A stretch of 22,780 bases of DNA from Roseicyclus sp041163945 (GCA_041163945.1 JBEAQJ010000016.1:1-22780), one strand, 5' to 3'. Counted from the first letter of the stretch, positions 14,068 through 20,545 are shown. The notes: a model not told the origin generated them from the letters alone. Made by a program: numbers and translations.

Positions 14068-15555
14068 ATGGATTTCGGATTCACCATAGCGGCCTACGCG
14101 GTCGCGGGCGTTCTTTTCATCCTGTCGCTCGGCGGTCTGTCCGGGCAGGAAAGCGCCAAGCGCGCGGTCTGGTATGGCATTGCCGGCATGGCGATTGCCG
14201 TGGCCGCAACCTTGATCGGGCCGGGATCGGGGCTGTGGCTGATGTCGCTGATCTTGATCACGGCGGGCGCGGGAGTGGGGTATCAGCTGGCCACCAAGGT
14301 GCAGATGACGCAGATGCCCGAGCTTGTGGCCATCATGCACAGCCTTGTGGGTTTGGCGGCCGTGTTCGTGGGGTTCAATGCCCATATCGAACTGACGCGC
14401 GTGGCCGATGTGATGGCGGCGGCGGGCCAGGCCTTTCCCCAGCCCGAGGGGCCATTGGCCAGCCCGGTCTATGAGCTGATCGGCACGCTGTCCAATTTCG
14501 CGGCGCTTCTGGCCAAGAAAACCGCGGTCGAAGTCGGGATCTTGCGCGTGGAACTGGTGCTGGGCATCTGGATCGGCGCCGTGACCTTCACGGGGTCGGT
14601 CATTGCCTATGGCAAGCTGGCAGGTCGCGTGGACAGCGTGGCCAAGCAATTGCCGGGCGGTCACATGCTGAACGCGGGTGCCGCGGTGGCATCCTTGGTG
14701 CTGGCCGCCATGTATCTGGGTGGCGCGGGCGGTTGGACGCTGGTGGTGCTGACGCTGCTGGCCTTGTTCATCGGCTACCACCTGATCATGGGTATCGGCG
14801 GCGCCGACATGCCCGTCGTGGTGTCGATGCTGAACAGCTATTCCGGCTGGGCGGCGGCGGCGATCGGCTTTTCGCTGGGCAACGATCTGTTGATCGTGGT
14901 GGGTGCGCTCGTCGGATCGTCTGGGGCGATCTTGTCCTACATCATGTGCAAGGCCATGAACCGCAGTTTCGTGTCGGTGATCTTGGGCGGATTTGGCGGT
15001 GCCAAGGGCGAACAGCAGGCGATCGAGGGCGAACAGATCGCCATCGATTCCGATGGCGTGGCTGCGGCGTTGAACGATGCCGACAGCGTGATCATCGTGC
15101 CGGGTTACGGCATGGCTGTGGCCCAAGCGCAGCAATCGGTCAGCGAATTGACCCGCAAGCTGCGCGCAGCCGGCAAGACGGTGCGCTTTGCCATCCACCC
15201 CGTCGCGGGGCGTCTGCCGGGCCACATGAACGTGCTTTTGGCCGAGGCCAAGGTGCCTTATGACATCGTGCTGGAAATGGACGAGATCAACGAAGATTTC
15301 CCCACGACCGATGTGGTCATCGTCATCGGCTCGAACGACATCGTGAACCCCGCCGCACAGGACGACCCCAACAGCCCCATCGCCGGTATGCCGGTGCTTG
15401 AGGTGTGGAAGGCAAAGCAGGTCTTTGTGTCCAAGCGCGGTCAGGGCACCGGCTATTCCGGCATCGAAAACCCGCTGTTTTTCAAGGAAAACACGCGGAT
15501 GTTCTATGGCGATGCCAAGAAAAGCCTGGATGAATTGCTGCCCAAGATCGCCTGA
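14068..15555 (+). CDS. pntB: NAD(P) transhydrogenase subunit beta (PntB)
   Basis: The 495-residue beta subunit carries most of the membrane domain II and the NADP(H)-binding domain III. Membrane helices occupy about 1-300. His91 in IMHSLVG corresponds to the proton-pathway residue His91 of E. coli PntB. Domain III shows VPGYGMAVAQAQ (344-355), FAIHPVAGRLPGHMNVLL (374-391), GSNDIVNPAA (421-430) and KRGQGTGYSGIENPLF (456-471), all standard NADP-site elements. A loop around 110-150 lengthens the protein relative to E. coli PntB. The ribosome site TAGGAAAG lies a few nt before the ATG, and pntA ends 19 bp upstream. A strong terminator follows 21 bp after the stop, so pntAB is a two-gene operon. 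In a photosynthetic or respiring alphaproteobacterium it would be a main source of NADPH (inference). Confidence 0.97.
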   Translation: MDFGFTIAAYAVAGVLFILSLGGLSGQESAKRAVWYGIAGMAIAVAATLIGPGSGLWLMSLILITAGAGVGYQLATKVQMTQMPELVAIMHSLVGLAAVFVGFNAHIELTRVADVMAAAGQAFPQPEGPLASPVYELIGTLSNFAALLAKKTAVEVGILRVELVLGIWIGAVTFTGSVIAYGKLAGRVDSVAKQLPGGHMLNAGAAVASLVLAAMYLGGAGGWTLVVLTLLALFIGYHLIMGIGGADMPVVVSMLNSYSGWAAAAIGFSLGNDLLIVVGALVGSSGAILSYIMCKAMNRSFVSVILGGFGGAKGEQQAIEGEQIAIDSDGVAAALNDADSVIIVPGYGMAVAQAQQSVSELTRKLRAAGKTVRFAIHPVAGRLPGHMNVLLAEAKVPYDIVLEMDEINEDFPTTDVVIVIGSNDIVNPAAQDDPNSPIAGMPVLEVWKAKQVFVSKRGQGTGYSGIENPLFFKENTRMFYGDAKKSLDELLPKIA

Positions 15556-15576
15556 TCGGTGGCTTGAGGCGAAACC

Positions 15577-15603
15577 AAAGGCCCCCGGCGACGGGGGCCT
15601 TTT
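15577..15603. terminator. Intrinsic terminator after pntB, probably bidirectional
   Basis: A perfect 11-bp stem AAAGGCCCCCG / CGGGGGCCTTT with a GCGA tetraloop (15577-15602) runs into a short T-tract (15600-15603) on the plus strand. It lies 21 bp after pntB and 15 bp beyond the end of the convergent BLUF gene. On the minus strand the T-tract is interrupted (TTTGGTTT), so termination there should be weaker. Confidence 0.9.
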
Positions 15604-15617
15604 CGTTCCGGCCGGTG

Positions 15618-16034
15618 TCAGATGTGCGGCGCCGGGCCGGTGGTGGCAGCCAGTTCGGCGAACACGCGGCGGATCTCGGTCGGTGTCAGGGCGGCCCGCC
15701 GGGCGTCGGTCAGCGCCTCGGGCGGCCAGATCAGGCTTTGGGCCGGATCGTGCAGCATCGCCCAATCGGCAAACAGACGCGTGGGCACAGGCTCGTCGAT
15801 ATGCAGGCGCACCTCCAGATGGCGATCGTCGCGGCGGATGCGGTCATAGGCCGACCGGACGGCGGCCTCTGGCCCTTCGAGAAGCTGAAGATAGATGTCG
15901 CGTCGACAGATCAGCGCCCCGGTGACCGCATCGCGCTGATTGGCTTGTCGGGCCTGCAACAAGATGCCCGACAGCGTTGCCGCGTCATATCCGAAGGGGC
16001 GCGAGGAATAGACAAGCTGGATGAGATCGGGAAT
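15618..16034 (-). CDS. BLUF-domain blue-light sensor protein, apparent ATT start codon
   Basis: A 138-residue short BLUF protein; these bind FAD and sense blue light. Counting from the proposed start, the flavin-switch residues are Tyr9 (LIQLVYSS), Asn32 (QANQRD), Gln50 (YLQLLEGP), Trp91 and Met93 (ADWAML). The last four numbers equal those of the cyanobacterial PixD protein, so the domain is complete. A C-terminal tail of about 45 residues has no recognised output domain. No ATG, GTG or TTG lies between the upstream stop at 16080-16082 and the core; the first TTG (15962) would delete 24 residues including Tyr9. An ATT at 16034-16032 is preceded by AGGAG with 8-nt spacing, and it sits where I recall relatives having Met. 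An ATT start (as in infC), a sequencing error or a lost start are the options. Confidence 0.8.
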   Translation of the reverse strand: MPDLIQLVYSSRPFGYDAATLSGILLQARQANQRDAVTGALICRRDIYLQLLEGPEAAVRSAYDRIRRDDRHLEVRLHIDEPVPTRLFADWAMLHDPAQSLIWPPEALTDARRAALTPTEIRRVFAELAATTGPAPHI

Positions 16035-16158
16035 GGCTCTGGCTCCTGTGCCGGGCTGCGCGCGCCAGACGGCGCGCTTTCAAGCGGGCAGGTGCTGTTT
16101 ACGCCAAAAGCCGCCCGTTGTCGCCCCAATAGCATCGCCGCCGACGCGCCGGCACCCA

Positions 16159-16347
16159 TCACTTGGTCAAGATCAGCTTGCCTGCCCGCGTGATGCGCAG
16201 CTGGTATGTCTTGTCATCCAGCACGATCGTCGCGGTGCCGTCGTCCTGGACCAGCCGCCGCGCGTCATAGGCCGCCGGCCCGGCTCGCTGCGACAGGTTG
16301 CCGTGTGCAGGTGCCGCGCGGGGGGTGATCTGGTCGTGAAAGGTCAT
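16159..16347 (-). CDS. hemP: Hemin uptake protein HemP (HmuP)
   Basis: A 62-residue protein ending in YQLRITRAGKLILTK, the conserved HemP C-terminus. Family members are associated with heme uptake loci, and in Bradyrhizobium HmuP acts with Irr as a positive regulator of the heme receptor gene, so the name uptake protein may be misleading. The ATG at 16347 is chosen from a longer open frame because CGGAG precedes it at suitable spacing and the length is normal for the family. No heme receptor, TonB or heme ABC transporter gene is in the window, so this hemP is solitary here. An AT-rich upstream region with inverted repeats suggests iron-responsive control. The BLUF gene starts 124 bp downstream on the same strand. 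Confidence 0.92.
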   Translation of the reverse strand: MTFHDQITPRAAPAHGNLSQRAGPAAYDARRLVQDDGTATIVLDDKTYQLRITRAGKLILTK

Positions 16348-16386
16348 GCTGCGGGCTCCGATCCCGATCTGGGTGTCGATGTCCCC

Positions 16387-16422
16387 ATAAAACTGACAAA
16401 AAGAATCGGAATTGTCAATTTC
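16387..16422 (-). promoter_or_regulatory. Candidate hemP promoter/iron-responsive operator
   Basis: This AT-rich stretch in the 83-bp gap upstream of hemP holds a consensus -35 hexamer TTGACA on the minus strand (16418-16413). It lies inside a near-perfect 15-bp palindrome (plus strand GGAATTGTCAATTTC, 16408-16422, one mismatched pair around the core AATTGTCAATT). A wider repeat TGACAA / TTGTCA (16394-16399 and 16412-16417) overlaps it. The best -10-like hexamer, TTTTAT (16392-16387), is 20 bp from the -35, too far for a good promoter. A site for Irr, RirA or a Fur-type regulator is plausible from the gene, but the repeat does not clearly match a consensus I know. Confidence 0.4.
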
Positions 16423-16430
16423 TGATATTT

Positions 16431-17570
16431 TCAATCGGGTATTTGGCCTCGGGCGGCCCGGCGCCGGACCAAGGTGGCGATGCGCGCGGCCAGTTCCGCC
16501 CGCACGGGCCCCGGTCGTGGCGGATCGCGCAGTGTGGTGAACCAATGTTCGGGGGGTGTTCGCCCGATTTGCGGTGGTTTCGGCCAATGCAGGCCGCGCA
16601 GCACCGTTTCGGCGGCGTCGGGCAGGCGCGCGGGGATGGCGTGGCCGTTGAGCGTGGCCCAGACACCGGCCCACAGCCGCCCCACCGACCATGGGTTGTA
16701 GCCGCCGCCACCCAGCACCAGCAAGCGCGGGCAGCCAAGCCCCAGAACTGCGGCCACCAGATCCCAATGCGCGTTGTTCGACAAAGACAGACGCGACAGC
16801 GGGTCTTCGGCCACGGCATCCGCGCCGCATTGCACCACGATGGCATCAGGCGCAAATCCCGACAGCGCGGGCAGGATCAGCCGATCGCGGATGGCGGCCA
16901 TTTCCGTATCATTCAAGCCGCGCGGAACCGGCAGGTTCAGGCAATTGCCGCCGCCATCGTCCTCCAGCGCCCCGGTAAAGGGCCAGCGCTTTTCTTCGTG
17001 CACCGAAATCAGCAGCGTCTGCGGATCGCCGGCCAGCCCATGCTGGACGCCATCCATATGATGGGCATCGATATCGACATAGGCGATGCGCGCTGCACCC
17101 GCCCGGCGCAGCGACAAGATCGCCAGAACCGGGTCGTTCAGGTAGCAAAACCCGCCCGCCCGGTCGGGAAAGCCGTGATGCGTGCCGCCGCCGGGGTGAT
17201 GGATCACACCGCCGTTGGCCAGCAGTTCCCCCGCCAAAAGCGATCCCCCCGCCCCTGTGGCCGGGCGGCGATACATCTCGGGAAAGATGGGGTTGGTGAC
17301 TGTGCCCAGCCCATGGCGGGCGCGCACCGCGTCGCTGACGGCCTGTTCGCGTTCGGCGCGCGCCAGGGCCTCGATATAGGCGGGCGTGTGCCACAGGGTC
17401 AGCGCCGCGGGCTTGGCGCGGGGGCTGGTGCGGTATTGATCCGCGCCCAGCCACCCCATGGCGCGCGCCAGATCCATCACGGTCGACACCCGCGGCACGC
17501 GCAACGGGTGCCATCCGCCATAGCTGGATCCGCGATAGATCTCCGAGCCCAGAAAAAGCGGCTTGCTCAC
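16431..17570 (-). CDS. Histone-deacetylase superfamily / AcuC-like acyl-lysine deacetylase
   Basis: A 379-residue zinc amidohydrolase of the arginase-deacetylase fold. Active-site elements are the His131-His132 dyad (GGGTHHGF), zinc ligands Asp168 and His170 (VDIDAHHMDG), zinc ligand Asp256 (QCGADAVAEDP) and the transition-state Tyr291 (GGGGYNP). All are present, so it should be active. Bacterial relatives include AcuC, which removes acetyl groups from lysines of acetyl-CoA synthetase, and acetylpolyamine hydrolases; the overall motif set favours the AcuC/class I HDAC side. The GTG at 17570 is chosen because it overlaps the upstream stop in a GTGA junction (4 nt) and begins just before PLFLGSEIY, the normal N-terminus. 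It is translationally coupled to the glutathione-peroxidase-like gene. The acyl substrate is unknown. Confidence 0.92.
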   Translation of the reverse strand: MSKPLFLGSEIYRGSSYGGWHPLRVPRVSTVMDLARAMGWLGADQYRTSPRAKPAALTLWHTPAYIEALARAEREQAVSDAVRARHGLGTVTNPIFPEMYRRPATGAGGSLLAGELLANGGVIHHPGGGTHHGFPDRAGGFCYLNDPVLAILSLRRAGAARIAYVDIDAHHMDGVQHGLAGDPQTLLISVHEEKRWPFTGALEDDGGGNCLNLPVPRGLNDTEMAAIRDRLILPALSGFAPDAIVVQCGADAVAEDPLSRLSLSNNAHWDLVAAVLGLGCPRLLVLGGGGYNPWSVGRLWAGVWATLNGHAIPARLPDAAETVLRGLHWPKPPQIGRTPPEHWFTTLRDPPRPGPVRAELAARIATLVRRRAARGQIPD

Positions 17571-18094
17571 GCCCCCAAAAGCGCCTCGATCTCGCGGCGC
17601 AGGCGCGAACTTGTGGGGCGCGTGTTCGAACCGAAGCTTTGCACCATGCGCCCGGTGCCATCCAGCAGCACCTTGTTGAAATTCCAACCCGGTTCAAAAC
17701 CGTATTCGGCGCGCAGCCATTGAAAGAACGGGTGTGCCCCGGCGCCGCGCACCGAGGTGATGGTGGTCATCGGCAGCGTCAGGTTGAAATTCAGCTCACA
17801 AAATTCCGCGACCGCCGCATCACTGGCCAATTCCTGCCGGAAATCATCGGATGGCACCGCCAGAACCACCAGCCCACGCGGCCCGTATTCGTCGTGCAGC
17901 GCCTGAAGATCATCGTATTGGCCCGTGTATCCGCACAGCGAGGCGGTGTTGACCACCAGAACCGGGCGGCCCCGCCAGTCGTTCAGCGCATAGCGCCCGC
18001 CGTCGATCGAATCGAACCAAAAGCCAGGGTCGGCCCTGAGCGGCTGGGCAAGGGGCAGGGCGGCCAAGGCCATGATCAGGCTGCGGCGGTGCAT
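17567..18094 (-). CDS. Exported glutathione-peroxidase-family protein with altered catalytic motif
   Basis: A 175-residue thiol peroxidase-fold protein. Residues 1-21 form an export signal (MHRRSLIMALAALPLAQPLR, with an Arg-Arg pair that could be Tat-like), so it probably acts in the periplasm. The peroxidatic Cys54 sits in NTASLCGYTGQY, and Trp137-Asn138 in GWNFNK are kept. The canonical Gln of the FPCNQF motif is changed: here VPSDDF (80-85), with Asp84 at the Gln position. Cys99 could serve as resolving cysteine. Such proteins usually use thioredoxin-like reductants rather than glutathione. The ATG at 18094 is chosen because it gives the signal peptide and has GGAGA upstream; the open frame extends to 18211. 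It overlaps the downstream deacetylase gene by 4 nt and is divergent from the Nudix gene. Confidence 0.88.
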   Translation of the reverse strand: MHRRSLIMALAALPLAQPLRADPGFWFDSIDGGRYALNDWRGRPVLVVNTASLCGYTGQYDDLQALHDEYGPRGLVVLAVPSDDFRQELASDAAVAEFCELNFNLTLPMTTITSVRGAGAHPFFQWLRAEYGFEPGWNFNKVLLDGTGRMVQSFGSNTRPTSSRLRREIEALLGA

Positions 18095-18133
18095 CGGGGC
18101 TGTCTCCGGTCGTCGGATGTCAGAGGTATCGCG

Positions 18134-18150
18134 CCGCGCCCTGCCGTCAA
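18134..18150 (-). promoter_or_regulatory. Possible -35 region for the glutathione-peroxidase-like gene
   Basis: TTGACG on the minus strand (18150-18145) matches five of six positions of a -35 element, but downstream hexamers at normal spacing (around 18128-18124, TACCTC) are poor. The gene has its own ribosome site, so a leader is expected. This is a weak call. Confidence 0.2.
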
Positions 18151-18158
18151 GCAAGGCT

Positions 18159-18187
18159 TTGCAAAGCCGCCCGCCACATGCGATAAG
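18159..18187 (+). promoter_or_regulatory. Candidate leaderless-type promoter for the Nudix gene
   Basis: TTGCAA (18159-18164) and GATAAG (18182-18187) are exactly 17 bp apart, each with four of six consensus matches. The -10-like hexamer ends 8 nt before the ATG at 18196, and no Shine-Dalgarno sequence is present, so the transcript may begin at the start codon. Confidence 0.35.
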
Positions 18188-18195
18188 CCGCCGCC

Positions 18196-18675
18196 ATGGT
18201 CCGCAAAACAAAGCCCCTGCCGGTTCCCATCCGCATCGCTGGCGCGGTCAAGCGTGAAACCCGCACGCAGTTCGCGGCGCTGCCGTTTCGCATCGGGAAA
18301 AAGGGGCAGGTCGAGGTCATGTTGATTTCCTCGCTCGACACCGGGCGGTGGATCATCCCCAAGGGCTGGCCGATGGACGGCCTGCGACCGGCCGAAGCCG
18401 CCGCCCAAGAGGCCTGGGAAGAGGCCGGCCTGCGGGGGCGGATCTTTGACGATGTGCTGGGGCTTTATTCCTACTCCAAATTCCTGGACGAGGATCTGTC
18501 GATCCCTTGCATCGTGGTGGTCTTTGCGCTGGAAGTGTCGCATGCCGACGAAGCCTTTCCCGAAGCGGGCAAACGCAAGACCAAATGGATGAGCCGCAAG
18601 AAGGCGGCGATGCGCGTGGACGAGCCGGAATTGAAACAGATCATCGCCGATTTCGCCCCCGAGCGGCTTGGATGA
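18196..18675 (+). CDS. Nudix hydrolase (DIPP-like)
   Basis: A 159-residue cytoplasmic Nudix-fold protein. The Nudix box spans residues 57-79 (GWPMDGLRP...QEAWEEAGL). The metal-binding EAWEEAG part is intact with Glu72, Glu75 and Glu76, but two consensus positions differ: Leu replaces the first Glu (residue 63) and Gln replaces Arg (residue 71). The preceding IIPKGWPMDG phrase is like diphosphoinositol-polyphosphate/diadenosine-polyphosphate hydrolases, so Ap(n)A or polyphosphorylated substrates are reasonable guesses. An N-terminal basic stretch (MVRKTKPLPVPIRIAGAVKR) precedes the fold. The substrate cannot be read from sequence. It starts 101 bp from the divergent glutathione-peroxidase-like gene and precedes the DUF1178 gene by 46 bp on the same strand. 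Confidence 0.92.
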   Translation: MVRKTKPLPVPIRIAGAVKRETRTQFAALPFRIGKKGQVEVMLISSLDTGRWIIPKGWPMDGLRPAEAAAQEAWEEAGLRGRIFDDVLGLYSYSKFLDEDLSIPCIVVVFALEVSHADEAFPEAGKRKTKWMSRKKAAMRVDEPELKQIIADFAPERLG

Positions 18676-18684
18676 AGCCGCCGC

Positions 18685-18712
18685 TTGAACCGGCTGAAAA
18701 GCTGAATATCTT
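18685..18712 (+). promoter_or_regulatory. Candidate leaderless-type promoter for the DUF1178 gene
   Basis: TTGAAC (18685-18690) and TATCTT (18707-18712) are 16 bp apart, with four of six matches each. The -10-like hexamer ends 9 nt before the ATG at 18722. It overlaps the short gap after the Nudix gene, so the DUF1178 gene may be transcribed both by read-through and on its own. Confidence 0.3.
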
Positions 18713-18721
18713 TGACCGATC

Positions 18722-19180
18722 ATGATCCGTTATGCCTTGAAATGCGCGGATGGCCACAGCTTTGAAAGCTGGTTTCAATCCGCCGACGCCTTTGACAGCC
18801 TGTCGGCCAAGGGGCTGGTGTCGTGCGCGCTGTGCGGCGGCAGCGATGTCAGCAAGGCGATGATGGCCCCGCGGGTGGCACAGCCAGATCTGCCCGAAGC
18901 CCTTCCCGTTCCCAGCGTGCAAGACGCACCCGCCCCGCGCCCCTTGTCCACGCCCAGCCACCCGGCCGAACAGATGCTGCGGGCGATGCGCGACCATCTG
19001 GCGCGCCACTCCACCTATGTGGGCGGCCGTTTCGTGGATGAGGCGCGCGCGATGCATCTGGGCGAATCCGAGGAACGGATGATCCACGGCGAAGCACGGC
19101 CCGAAGACGCCCGCGCGCTGATCGAAGAAGGCATCCCGATCGCGCCTTTGCCGTTTCTTCCCCCGGACAAGGCGAACTGA
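18722..19180 (+). CDS. DUF1178 family protein (putative zinc-ribbon protein)
   Basis: A 152-residue protein recognised by its N-terminal DUF1178 pattern: MIRYALKCADGHSFESWF, then VSCALCGGSDVSKAMMAPRV. Cys8, Cys37 and Cys40, with His12 as a possible fourth ligand, could form a zinc ribbon. A variable Pro/Ala-rich middle (about 52-80) is followed by a helical C-terminal part with HPAEQMLRAMRDHLARHSTYVGGRF and GEARPEDARALIEEGIPIAPLPFLP, also typical of the family. The function is unknown; the zinc ribbon suggests nucleic-acid or protein contact (inference only). No signal peptide is present. It lies 46 bp after the Nudix gene and is closed by a strong terminator. Confidence 0.92.
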   Translation: MIRYALKCADGHSFESWFQSADAFDSLSAKGLVSCALCGGSDVSKAMMAPRVAQPDLPEALPVPSVQDAPAPRPLSTPSHPAEQMLRAMRDHLARHSTYVGGRFVDEARAMHLGESEERMIHGEARPEDARALIEEGIPIAPLPFLPPDKAN

Positions 19181-19205
19181 TCCAGGTGATCGCGCATCGC
19201 AAATC

Positions 19206-19239
19206 AAAGACCGGCGCCATTCAGGCGCCGGTCTTTTTT
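19206..19239 (+). terminator. Intrinsic terminator after the DUF1178 gene
   Basis: A perfect 13-bp stem (AAAGACCGGCGCC / GGCGCCGGTCTTT, 19206-19218 and 19224-19236) with a 5-nt loop ATTCA runs into six T residues (19234-19239). It is 25 bp after the DUF1178 stop and 21 bp from the convergent gene end at 19261. On the opposite strand the T-tract is broken (TTTGATTT), so it may also act weakly leftwards. Confidence 0.93.
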
Positions 19240-19260
19240 CGTGGGCCCTGTTCGGGCGGT

Positions 19261-20469
19261 TCAGGCCGCGATTGCCGTGGTCGCCCGTGGCGCACGGAAA
19301 TGGCGCAGGTGCAGATATATCACCAAGCCGATCGCCGTCAGTTGCAGGGCGATGGCCAGTCCGCTCAAGGCCCAATAGGCAAGACCGAATTTCGTGATCA
19401 GACCCGCGCCCACAAGGCCCGCATTGATCCAGAAATGCATCAGCACCGACATCGCCACCGGCGGGCAGACCAGCGCGTAGTTGCCCGGGCTGATCGTGTC
19501 GCCGGTCAGGAAGCGGCGCACATAGCCGGTGGCCCCCAGAACCGTCAGGCCAAACAATGCAAACAAGATCTCGACCGACAAAAGCCGCGTCAGAAGCATC
19601 ATCTTTTCCGCGCCGTCCATGTGCACGCCAAAGCTGACCTCAAGCCCATGCGCCTGGCGCAGCGCCAGAATGCCCAGGATGGTCGTGATCGGCACGATCA
19701 TCATCAGCGTCGGTGCCTGTTCTGCGGCCACCCCGTTTTCCAGGATCGACCGCAAGCCCAGCACAAGCCCCACCCCGACGATGATCGCCGCCGCGACCAG
19801 GAAAAAGCTCGACAAGATCAGCGCGATGCCGGCAACCGTCGCGTTGGTGCTCAGCGCGGCCGGCGCGGCAAGCCCCACCCCCGTCATCGCCAGCGCGAAG
19901 GCAGGCAGCATCTGGGCAAAGGAATTGTTCTTGGCGCAGTCAAAACCGCCCGCTGCCGTGACACGGGCGATGAACCGGCCCAACTGGGTGAAGGCCAGCC
20001 AACCGACGGCCAGAAAGGCCACCATCGCCAAGGGAAACAGATATTCGATCACCGACCAGAGCCCCGGCACGAACACCAGCCCAAGAATGAAGCTGCCGTT
20101 GATCGACATGGACAGCGCCAGCGGCAAGGCCATCAGCTGCGTCTCTGCGTTCGAATTGACCAAGGCCTGCCCTTTTGCCGAGGCGCGGAAACCTTGCAGC
20201 TTGCGCAGGTTCCAAACCAGAAGCGACAGGTTCAGCGCGCCAAAGATCGCGACACCCAGCAGCGCCACCAGAATGGCAAGCCGCAGCGCGGTGTCGCCGC
20301 GCGCCAAGGCGGCGGCGATGTCTTCGAAGATCGGCACGGTGCGGCCCGGATGGGGCACCCAATGCATCAGATACATGAAAAAGGTGACCGACAGGCCGCC
20401 CGCGCCCACAGAGGCGAGGAAATAGAGCGGCGACCAGTTGTCGGCCGGACGGGGGAGGGGGTGTGACAT
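19261..20469 (-). CDS. Ten-helix integral membrane protein of unknown function (TehA/SLAC1- or TsoY-like layout)
   Basis: A 402-residue, very hydrophobic inner-membrane protein. I count ten membrane helices, at roughly 14-35, 63-87, 111-136, 141-163, 183-205, 212-240, 252-270, 291-315, 332-356 and 361-388. Ten helices and the motif MHWVPHPGRTVP after helix 1 recall the TehA/SLAC1 (TDT) anion-channel fold, but no decisive motif is seen. Another possibility is the poorly characterised TsoY family, which I recall from Rhodobacterales and in which a Cys or selenocysteine is conserved; Cys178 in GGFDCAKNN would be the candidate. Both assignments are tentative. The ATG at 20469 has a strong AAGGAG site 9 nt upstream. 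It is a single gene with its own upstream palindrome, convergent with the DUF1178 gene. Confidence 0.85.
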   Translation of the reverse strand: MSHPLPRPADNWSPLYFLASVGAGGLSVTFFMYLMHWVPHPGRTVPIFEDIAAALARGDTALRLAILVALLGVAIFGALNLSLLVWNLRKLQGFRASAKGQALVNSNAETQLMALPLALSMSINGSFILGLVFVPGLWSVIEYLFPLAMVAFLAVGWLAFTQLGRFIARVTAAGGFDCAKNNSFAQMLPAFALAMTGVGLAAPAALSTNATVAGIALILSSFFLVAAAIIVGVGLVLGLRSILENGVAAEQAPTLMMIVPITTILGILALRQAHGLEVSFGVHMDGAEKMMLLTRLLSVEILFALFGLTVLGATGYVRRFLTGDTISPGNYALVCPPVAMSVLMHFWINAGLVGAGLITKFGLAYWALSGLAIALQLTAIGLVIYLHLRHFRAPRATTAIAA

Positions 20470-20522
20470 GGCTTTCTTCTCCTTGATGGACGAAGACTTG
20501 GCATGTGACGCCCCGGCCTGTC

Positions 20523-20545
20523 GGTAACTTTGTTACCTACGTCAA
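20523..20545 (-). promoter_or_regulatory. Operator candidate: perfect 15-bp palindrome beside a -35 element
   Basis: GGTAACTTTGTTACC (20523-20537) is a perfect inverted repeat with a 3-nt centre. On the minus strand it follows TTGACG (20545-20540), a five-of-six -35 hexamer, and exactly fills the 17-bp spacer before the -10 position (20522-20517, GACAGG, a poor hexamer). A palindrome between -35 and -10 is the classical place for a TetR-type repressor. The likely target is the ten-helix membrane protein gene, whose start is about 48 bp downstream. No regulator gene is visible. Confidence 0.5.

Noticed and set aside
13975..15765. A 596-codon minus-strand frame opposite pntB
   Set aside because: It is antisense to an unmistakable PntB and has a His/Arg/Gln-rich composition with no motif or plausible start.
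15618..15962. The BLUF gene starting at the TTG at 15962
   Set aside because: This start removes the first 24 residues, including the flavin-contacting Tyr, and has no ribosome site; the ATT at 16034 fits better.
18095..18211. An N-terminal extension of the glutathione-peroxidase-like protein to 18211
   Set aside because: The extra 39 residues would precede and mask the export signal, and the ATG at 18094 has its own GGAGA ribosome site.
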